Origin: Deltaproteobacteria bacterium
GTDB taxonomy: Bacteria; Desulfobacterota; Deferrimicrobia; Deferrimicrobiales; Deferrimicrobiaceae
Direction: 5' to 3'
Length of the DNA stretch: 11,938 nucleotides
Assembly: GCA_025357175.1 (NCBI GenBank)
Contig: JANXPS010000060.1
Location: 1-11,938 of the forward strand
Shown: positions 6,664-11,938 of the stretch, piece after piece
How positions within the stretch are numbered: position 1 is the first letter of the stretch
How the letters are laid out: every line of letters begins with the position of its first letter
The notes under the pieces: model-generated
The model's database searches: none
The model's input: the letters and a program-made list of their open reading frames with translations, nothing else
What the model was told of the DNA's origin: nothing
Position numbers and translations under genes: made by a program

Positions 6664-7823
6664 GCTTCCTCCGCCGCCCGGGCCACATCCTCGAACGCGC
6701 CCTTTCCGGCCTTGACGATCTTTTTCACATCGTCGTACTCGGCCGCCCCGCGGCGTGCGCCACCCGGCAGCTCGACCTCCTTGACCCGCACCGATCCGTA
6801 AACGGTATCGACCGACACGACCTTGCGAGTCAGCGTCAGCCGGTCGCACGCGTGGTAGCGCAGCCCGATCGAGGTGGAAAGGGAGAAAACCGCCGCCGAG
6901 ACGATCTCGAGATTCTCCTCGGGGCACAGGATGCGCAACAGCCAGCCGGGCCTTCCCTTTTTCATCGTCGCGGGCAGGATCGCGACGTCGAGCGCCCCCG
7001 CCTCGAAAGCGCGGGCCATCAGCAACTCGAAGCGCTGCGGGTTCATGTCGTCGATGTTCGCCTCGACCTGAAGGACGCGGTCGCGTCCCGGGCCCGCCCC
7101 GGTCGCCTCCCCCTCGATCACGCGCAGGCAGTTGGGCCGGTTCGCGAATTCCTTGTGCCCAAGCCCCGTGCCGACCCGCAACACGGTCATCTCAGGCGGC
7201 TTTTCGAACGAGACGTCGAAGGCGCGCAGCAGCGCCGCCCCGGTAGGCGTCACCAGCTCGCCTTCGCCGTCGCCGAAACGCCACTTCGCGCCGGTCGTCA
7301 GCGCCAGCGTCGCCGGGCCGGGAACGGGAATCTTTCCGTGCTCGGACCACGCCTCGCCCGACCCGCCGGGGAGCGCCGAGCTGAACGCCCGGGGGTTGCC
7401 GAGCAGGTCGAACAGGAAGCATCCCGAGGCGATGTCGACGATCGCGTCGACCGCCCCCACCTCGTGGAAGTGCACTTTGTCTTTCGTCGTCCCGTGCACC
7501 TGCGCTTCGGCCTCGCCCAGCAGGTCGAATGCGTGCATCGCGCGATCGCGTGCGGAGGCCGGCAGCGAAGAATTCCGAAGCAGCTCGACGATCTCGGGCA
7601 GGTGCCGGGCATGCGCCTTCTTCCCCGACACGTTGACGTCGACCCGCACGCCGGCGATGCCGCAGGATGAAGCGCGCTCGACCTTCAGCGCGTAGCCGGA
7701 AAGAGGCAGTCCCTTGAGCGCACGGCGCAATTCCCTCTCGGCGCCGGAGAGCGACAGCAACGCCGCGCAAGTCATGTCGCCCGCGATGCCGGTGAAGCAG
7801 TCAAAGTAGAGTATTCGGCTCAT
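6645..7823 (-). CDS. larC: Nickel pincer cofactor biosynthesis protein LarC
   Basis: The 392-residue product matches full-length LarC (former DUF111). It begins MSRILYFDCFTGIAGDM, carries HFHEVGAVDAIVDI at 118-131, PTGAALL at 193-199, and the C-terminal part starting at EANIDDMNPQ (254-263). LarC is the CTP-dependent nickel insertase that places Ni into the pyridinium bis-thiocarboxylate mononucleotide, completing the cofactor of lactate racemase and related enzymes. In Lactobacillus plantarum the gene is split into larC1 and larC2 and joined by programmed frameshifting; here both parts are one continuous frame. Unlike some homologues there is no long histidine-rich stretch. ATG 7823 overlaps the larB stop by 3-4 nt (ATGA), and the end overlaps radA. 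No larA or larE is present in the window, so the enzyme served may not be lactate racemase. Confidence 0.95.
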   Translation of the reverse strand: MSRILYFDCFTGIAGDMTCAALLSLSGAERELRRALKGLPLSGYALKVERASSCGIAGVRVDVNVSGKKAHARHLPEIVELLRNSSLPASARDRAMHAFDLLGEAEAQVHGTTKDKVHFHEVGAVDAIVDIASGCFLFDLLGNPRAFSSALPGGSGEAWSEHGKIPVPGPATLALTTGAKWRFGDGEGELVTPTGAALLRAFDVSFEKPPEMTVLRVGTGLGHKEFANRPNCLRVIEGEATGAGPGRDRVLQVEANIDDMNPQRFELLMARAFEAGALDVAILPATMKKGRPGWLLRILCPEENLEIVSAAVFSLSTSIGLRYHACDRLTLTRKVVSVDTVYGSVRVKEVELPGGARRGAAEYDDVKKIVKAGKGAFEDVARAAEEAWRNRR

Positions 7824-8569
7824 AAGCGGTTGATCACGGACGCGTAGACGCCGGCGCCGAAGCCGTTGTCGATGTTGACGACCGCGACCGTCGGGGCGCA
7901 CGAGTTGAGCATGCCGAGCAGCGCGGCGATGCCGCCGAAACTCGCGCCGTAGCCCACGCTTGTCGGCACCGCGACCACGGGCTTGTCGGTGAGGCCGCCG
8001 ACCACCGATGCGAGCGCCCCTTCCATGCCCGCAACCACGACGAGGACGCGTGCGCCGGTGAGCGCCTTTTTCTGCATCAGCAGCCGGTGGATGCCGGCCA
8101 CGCCGACGTCGAACAGCCGCTCGACCTTGTTGCCCATGAACTCGGCCGTGATCGCGGCCTCCTCGGCGACGGGCACGTCGGATGTGCCCGCCGTGATGAT
8201 CAGGATCGTTCCCTTGCCCGTGACCGGCGGCTCTTTCGAGCGGATCACCGCGCAGCGCGCTTTGGCGTGGATCACGGCGCTGCGGAACTGCTTGCGGATC
8301 GCAGTCTGCTTGGCGTCGTCGATCCGGGTGATCAGCACGTCGGCCTCGGCCTTCCGCATCGCCCGGGCGACGGAGATGATCTGCGCCGCCGTCTTCCCTT
8401 CGCCGAAGATCACCTCGGGCATCCCCTGCCGAATCGCCCGGTGGTGGTCGACGTGGGCGTCTCCGAGACTTTCGTAGTGCATCGTGCTCAGGTTTTCGTA
8501 GGCGGCTTCGGCGGTTTTCTTGCCGGCGGCCACATCCTTCAACAGGTTTTTCAGCTTTTCCGGGGTCAT
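7820..8569 (-). CDS. larB: Nickel pincer cofactor biosynthesis protein LarB
   Basis: The 249-residue product has a helical N-terminal domain (1-115) and a PurE/AIR-carboxylase-like C-terminal domain (about 118-245) with TAGTSDVPVAEEA at 126-138, GMEGALASVVGGL at 181-193 and GYGASFGGIAAL at 206-217. LarB carboxylates the pyridinium ring of nicotinic acid adenine dinucleotide and hydrolyses its phosphoanhydride, the first step towards the nickel-pincer nucleotide. Cys224 in NSCAPTVAVVNIDNG corresponds by context to the cysteine that forms the covalent adduct with substrate in the family. ATG 8569 overlaps the preceding stop in an ATGA, with GGAGAG just upstream, so translation is coupled to the CNNM/CorC gene. 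The order larB-larC is the typical one. Confidence 0.96.
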   Translation of the reverse strand: MTPEKLKNLLKDVAAGKKTAEAAYENLSTMHYESLGDAHVDHHRAIRQGMPEVIFGEGKTAAQIISVARAMRKAEADVLITRIDDAKQTAIRKQFRSAVIHAKARCAVIRSKEPPVTGKGTILIITAGTSDVPVAEEAAITAEFMGNKVERLFDVGVAGIHRLLMQKKALTGARVLVVVAGMEGALASVVGGLTDKPVVAVPTSVGYGASFGGIAALLGMLNSCAPTVAVVNIDNGFGAGVYASVINRL

Positions 8570-9807
8570 CGGTTCTCTCCTTCCGGCCTCTCGATCCTGA
8601 TGCGCACCTGCGTCACCGCCCGGTCGGAGGCGCGAACCACCGTGAACTGCACGCCCGGGACCCGGTACGACTCGCCAGGGGAAGGGATCCGGCCGGCGAG
8701 CGCGATCAACAACCCCCCGAGCGTCGCATAGTCGCCCTTCGGAAGGCGGACGCCGATCCCTTCCTCGACGCGCGGCAACTCGGTCCTGGCCGACGCGAGA
8801 AACGTTCCTTCACCGACCTTCCGGAACAGTTCGCGGCCCCGGTCGTACTCGTCCTCGATCTCGCCGACGACCTCCTCGACCACGTCCTCGGCCGTGACGA
8901 TGCCCGCGACGCCGCCGAGTTCGTCGACCACGACCGCGAAGGAAGTCGCGGCCTTGCGGAACGCCCCCATCAGTTCGTCGACCGGCATCAGTTCGGGGAC
9001 GAAAAGCGCCTTCCGCAAAAGCGGCATGATCGGGGCGCCGGGCGATTTTCCGATCGTGTCCAGGACGTGGAGGAACCCGATGACCTGGTCCAGCCGGTCG
9101 CGATAGACGGGATATCGGGAATAGCCGCTGTGCGCCGCCAGCAGCGCGGCGTCGCGGCAGGTGGCGTCCGCCTGGAGGGCGGCGACCTGCGGGAGGGCCC
9201 GGCAGATGTCTCCCACGGTGAGCTCGCCGAAATGGAACACCCGCCTCACCATCGCCCGCTCGTGCGGTTCCACGTCGGAACCGGCCCGGCTCATCTTAAG
9301 GATCAGCCGCAACTCGTCGCGCGTGACCGATCCGTGGATCGGCTCGCTCCCCCCGAACGGCCTCGCGAGCAACCGGCCCAGGAAAGAAACCACCGACACC
9401 ACGGGATAGAGCGGGTACCCGGCCATGCGGACAAAGCGCGCGGCGACGCCGACCAGCCGGTCGGCGCGGGGCACGGCGAAGCTCTTGGGAATGATCTCGC
9501 CAAGCAGGATGACGAGCGGCGTGACGATCGCGACCGCGACGAGCGAGGCCCGATGGCCCATCGTCCCGAGCATGCGCGACGTGGTCAGGACAGTGCTGAG
9601 CACGACGAAGATGTTGGTCCCGGTCAGCGTCGTGGCGATCGCGCGCTCGGGCTGCTCGAGCAGCCGAAGGGCGATCCCGGCGCCGGCATCGCCCCTTCTC
9701 GCCCGCTCGGCGAGCTTGTGGCGGTCGGCCGAGATGAGGACCATCTCGGCGCCGGTGAAGATGCCTTCCATCAGGAGGCAGAAGGCGATGGCGAGCACGA
9801 GTTCCAA
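8566..9807 (-). CDS. CNNM/CorC-family membrane protein B (DUF21-CBS-CorC_HlyC)
   Basis: The 413-residue protein has an N-terminal DUF21 transmembrane domain with about four segments (3-25, 57-80, 86-106, 118-148) and the GEIIPKS motif at 103-109. Two CBS domains follow (about 197-255 and 262-318, the latter ending in VVVDELGGVAGIVTAEDVVEE), then a CorC_HlyC domain (about 332-407). Relatives move or sense Mg2+/Co2+, with ATP binding to the CBS pair. The 'haemolysin' name often given to the family is misleading. Two membrane positions depart from family habit: FTGAEMVL replaces the usual F..SE..., and TGTNIFVV replaces IGNxxxN, so ion handling may differ from its neighbour. The start codon is TTG 9807, with GAGGAGG at 9823-9817 nine bases before it and inside the end of the preceding gene. 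Confidence 0.9.
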   Translation of the reverse strand: MELVLAIAFCLLMEGIFTGAEMVLISADRHKLAERARRGDAGAGIALRLLEQPERAIATTLTGTNIFVVLSTVLTTSRMLGTMGHRASLVAVAIVTPLVILLGEIIPKSFAVPRADRLVGVAARFVRMAGYPLYPVVSVVSFLGRLLARPFGGSEPIHGSVTRDELRLILKMSRAGSDVEPHERAMVRRVFHFGELTVGDICRALPQVAALQADATCRDAALLAAHSGYSRYPVYRDRLDQVIGFLHVLDTIGKSPGAPIMPLLRKALFVPELMPVDELMGAFRKAATSFAVVVDELGGVAGIVTAEDVVEEVVGEIEDEYDRGRELFRKVGEGTFLASARTELPRVEEGIGVRLPKGDYATLGGLLIALAGRIPSPGESYRVPGVQFTVVRASDRAVTQVRIRIERPEGENR

Positions 9808-9811
9808 GCGG

Positions 9812-11062
9812 CTACGCCTCCTCTTCCGATACCGGCTTGACCGAAACCTCGACGATCCGGATCCCCTTGAGCCGTTCGACGATGAAGCGGTGGCCGCCCA
9901 GGACGATCGCGTCTCCCCGCGAAGGCAGCCGGCCGAACTCGTGCAGGAGCAGCCCCGCCACCGTGTCCCACTCCTCGTCGGGCAGCGCGGTGCCGAAACG
10001 TTCGTTGAAGCGGTGGATCGGCATCTTCCCGAGCACCCGGTGACGGCCGCCCGGGCCGTCCATCACCTCGCGCTCCTTGCGGTCGTGCTCGTCCAGTATC
10101 TCTCCGAACAGCTCCTCGAGCACATCTTCCAGCGTGATGATTCCGACGACCTCCCCGAACTCGTCGACCACCAGCGCGAGATGGATCTTGCGCTGCTGGA
10201 ACCGCCGGAGCAGCAACGGAAGCTTCTTAGAGGTCGGCACGACCACCGGCGGGACCACGAGGGCGCGCCAGTCGACCTCCCCCGCCCCTTCGGCGACCGG
10301 GGTCAGCAATTCCTTCGCGTAGAGTATCCCCGTCACGTTCTGTCGCTCCCCTTCGAAAACCGGGATCCGCGACCGGCGGTAGCGGCCGATCTGCACGAGG
10401 AGGTCGTCCCAGGGCAGGCCGGCCTGCACCATGAAGACGTCGGCAAGCGGCGTCATGATTTCGCCCGCCCGCTGGTCGGTCAGGTCGAAGATGTTGTGGA
10501 TCAGCGTCTTTTCGCCGGGATCCAGCGTGCCGGCCTCTTCGCCCACGTCGACCAGCGCCCGGAACTCGCGTTCGGAAAGCACGCCCCAGGTGGACGATAT
10601 CGTGCCGCCCCCCAGCAGCGACAGGAAGGCGTTGGCCACGCCCTCGAGCACGAACCGGATCGGCGTCGCCAGCCAGGCGAAGAACCGGAACGGGCGGGCG
10701 GCCGCCAGCGAGAAGGCGCCGGCCCGGTGCCAGACGATCGACTTCGGGCCGATGTCGCCCACCACCAGGATGAGCAGCATCCCGACCGCGGTGGCGAGCA
10801 GCTTTCCGTAGCGCGGGTAAAGCGGGACGAGCATTCCCGCGACAAGGGCGGAAATCGAAACGTTCGCGATTTCGTTTCCGATGAAGATGGTCGTGATGAG
10901 CGAGCTCGGCTTGTCGAGCATCTTCTCGATCAGTCCGCCGATGCGGTTCCCCTCCTCCTTCCAGCGCATGAGGTCGACGCGGCGCAACGCGAAGAATGCC
11001 GTCTCGGACGCGGCGAAAAATGCGGAGACGAGCAGCAGCAGCGGGATGAGGATGAATTCCAT
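9812..11062 (-). CDS. CNNM/CorC-family membrane protein A (DUF21-CBS-CorC_HlyC)
   Basis: The 416-residue protein has the same architecture as the next gene. Its DUF21 membrane domain (segments about 3-25, 54-80, 86-108, 118-150) has canonical FAASETAF at 16-23 and IGNEIANVSISAL at 61-73. The signature after helix 3 is GDIGPKS (102-108), with Asp where most relatives have Glu. A CBS pair (about 198-255 and 270-323, with LALVVDEFGEVVGIITLEDV) and a C-terminal CorC_HlyC domain (about 338-412) follow. It probably acts as a divalent-cation transporter or regulator in the inner membrane. ATG 11062 lies 6 nt after the thiL stop; the Shine-Dalgarno is weak, suggesting translational coupling. The two proteins are clearly diverged paralogues rather than a recent duplication and may work as a heteromer. 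Confidence 0.93.
   Translation of the reverse strand: MEFILIPLLLLVSAFFAASETAFFALRRVDLMRWKEEGNRIGGLIEKMLDKPSSLITTIFIGNEIANVSISALVAGMLVPLYPRYGKLLATAVGMLLILVVGDIGPKSIVWHRAGAFSLAAARPFRFFAWLATPIRFVLEGVANAFLSLLGGGTISSTWGVLSEREFRALVDVGEEAGTLDPGEKTLIHNIFDLTDQRAGEIMTPLADVFMVQAGLPWDDLLVQIGRYRRSRIPVFEGERQNVTGILYAKELLTPVAEGAGEVDWRALVVPPVVVPTSKKLPLLLRRFQQRKIHLALVVDEFGEVVGIITLEDVLEELFGEILDEHDRKEREVMDGPGGRHRVLGKMPIHRFNERFGTALPDEEWDTVAGLLLHEFGRLPSRGDAIVLGGHRFIVERLKGIRIVEVSVKPVSEEEA
9817..9823 (-). promoter_or_regulatory. Shine-Dalgarno supporting a TTG start
   Basis: GAGGAGG on the minus strand lies within the last codons of the upstream CNNM/CorC gene, 9 nt before TTG 9807-9805. The next in-frame alternative, GTG three codons later, would be 18 nt away and would remove part of the first membrane helix. 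This decides the TTG start. Confidence 0.7.
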
Positions 11063-11068
11063 GGACGG

Positions 11069-11938
11069 TCAGCCGGGCCCGAAGTGGCGAAAACCGGACG
11101 GCACCGACGCCCCCGGAATCGTACGGCCGTCGGGCATCCGGACGACGACGCCGGGCGAATCGGTAAACGTGCCTATCGCGTTGAACCCGCAGGGAAACGG
11201 CGCCATCGCGGCGAGGAACGCTTCGAGTTTTTTCGGAGAGACGGCCATCAGCAGTTCGTAATCCTCGCCGCCGGCGAGGAACGCCGAATTCGGATCCAGC
11301 CCGAGCGCGGATGCGGCATTTCGAAACGACCTGGAAATCGGAAACGATGAAGCGTCGAGCCGTGCACCGATGCGGCCCCGCTCGACCAGATGTCCCAGGT
11401 CGGGGAGCACGCCGTCGCTCACGTCGATCATCGCGTTGACCGCTCCGCTTCCGGCGGCGGCGATCCCTTCGCGCCAGCGCGCAAGTGGAACCAGGTGGCG
11501 TCGCATCGCCTCGCGTCGCCAGCCCGACGGTTTCGAGGGGCGCCCCTGCGAAAGAAGCGATAGCCCGAGCCGGGACCATCCGGGCTCGCCCGTGACGACG
11601 GCGATGTCGCCCGGCTTGGCTCCCGTCCGAAGCGTCGGCTTCCCGCCGCGCATTTCGCCCACCACCGTGACGGAAACGGTGAGCCGGCTTCCGCGCACCG
11701 TGTCGCCCCCGACAAGCCGCATGCCGGCCGGCGCGGCGGCCTCGGCCATGCCGCGGTAAAGGGCGTGGAGAAATTCGACGGTGAGGTCGGGCGGCGCGGC
11801 AATCGCCACGAGATAAGCGGAAGGCGTCGCCCCCATTGCAGCGAGGTCGGACAGGTTGGCCGACAGTGCGCGGAACCCCAGTTCGGCCGGCCGGAAATAG
11901 TCGAGCGAAAAATGGGTTCCCTCGACCAGCATGTCGGT
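11069..11938 (-). CDS. thiL: Thiamine-monophosphate kinase ThiL (5' end beyond the window)
   Basis: The last 289 residues are present; roughly 40-70 N-terminal residues, including the GDDAA nucleotide/metal loop, lie outside the right edge. The visible part begins TDMLVEGTHF, the conserved metal-binding strand of the PurM/ThiL fold. Counted from that Met come GGDTVRG (75-81), IDVSDG (169-174) and AGGEDYELL (220-228), all standard ThiL signatures. The enzyme phosphorylates thiamine monophosphate with ATP to give thiamine diphosphate in the cytoplasm. An internal ATG at 11932 is not the true start, because it cuts the conserved metal-binding strand. It is the first visible gene of the leftward operon, so the operon promoter is not in the window. 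Confidence 0.96.
   Translation of the reverse strand, partial: TDMLVEGTHFSLDYFRPAELGFRALSANLSDLAAMGATPSAYLVAIAAPPDLTVEFLHALYRGMAEAAAPAGMRLVGGDTVRGSRLTVSVTVVGEMRGGKPTLRTGAKPGDIAVVTGEPGWSRLGLSLLSQGRPSKPSGWRREAMRRHLVPLARWREGIAAAGSGAVNAMIDVSDGVLPDLGHLVERGRIGARLDASSFPISRSFRNAASALGLDPNSAFLAGGEDYELLMAVSPKKLEAFLAAMAPFPCGFNAIGTFTDSPGVVVRMPDGRTIPGASVPSGFRHFGPG

Noticed and set aside
11069..11932. ThiL starting at the internal ATG 11932
   Set aside because: The codons before it (Thr-Asp) continue the conserved TDMLVEG strand to the window edge, so the gene is cut by the window and not short.

Overview
The window is high-GC, tightly packed bacterial DNA with strong GC preference at third codon positions, no RNA genes, no mobile elements and almost no intergenic space. 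The gene set (nickel-pincer LarB/LarC, fused RadA, paired CNNM/CorC proteins, ThiL, a cytoplasmic GH15 glucoamylase and an apparent selenoprotein) fits a soil or sediment bacterium of the Desulfobacterota/Geobacter-like type. That placement is inference from gene content, not from a marker.

Left block (1-2341). A few codons of a plus-strand gene end at 41. They converge on a minus-strand gene (56-1141) that joins a peptidase S51/class I glutamine-amidotransferase-like domain to a tail resembling the C-terminal end of cysteinyl-tRNA synthetase. A short divergent region (1142-1205) follows, in which one palindromic TTGCAA could be the -35 of promoters in both directions, with both start codons close to the predicted transcription starts. 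The rightward gene (1206-1923) encodes an exported protein of unknown function and carries a frameshift near its end. Next is a small rhodanese-like gene (1991-2341) whose in-frame TGA sits exactly where relatives have a conserved cysteine. A hairpin with a GGTCT loop lies 21 nt downstream, which is the layout of a bacterial SECIS element, so I read the gene as a selenoprotein. This is the most interesting feature of the window.

Centre (2352-5266). The selenoprotein gene is followed after 10 nt by a complete cytoplasmic GH15 glucoamylase whose ribosome binding site overlaps the upstream stop codon. A small FMN-binding protein of the pyridoxamine-phosphate-oxidase/NimA-like group comes next.

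Right block (5293-11938, all minus strand). Transcription runs from right to left: thiL (5' end outside the window), two consecutive CNNM/CorC-type membrane proteins, larB, larC, radA. Junctions are overlaps of 4-19 nt or gaps of 4-6 nt, so this is almost certainly one operon. It combines thiamine diphosphate synthesis, divalent-cation transport, nickel-pincer nucleotide cofactor synthesis and recombination repair. larA and larE are not in the window.
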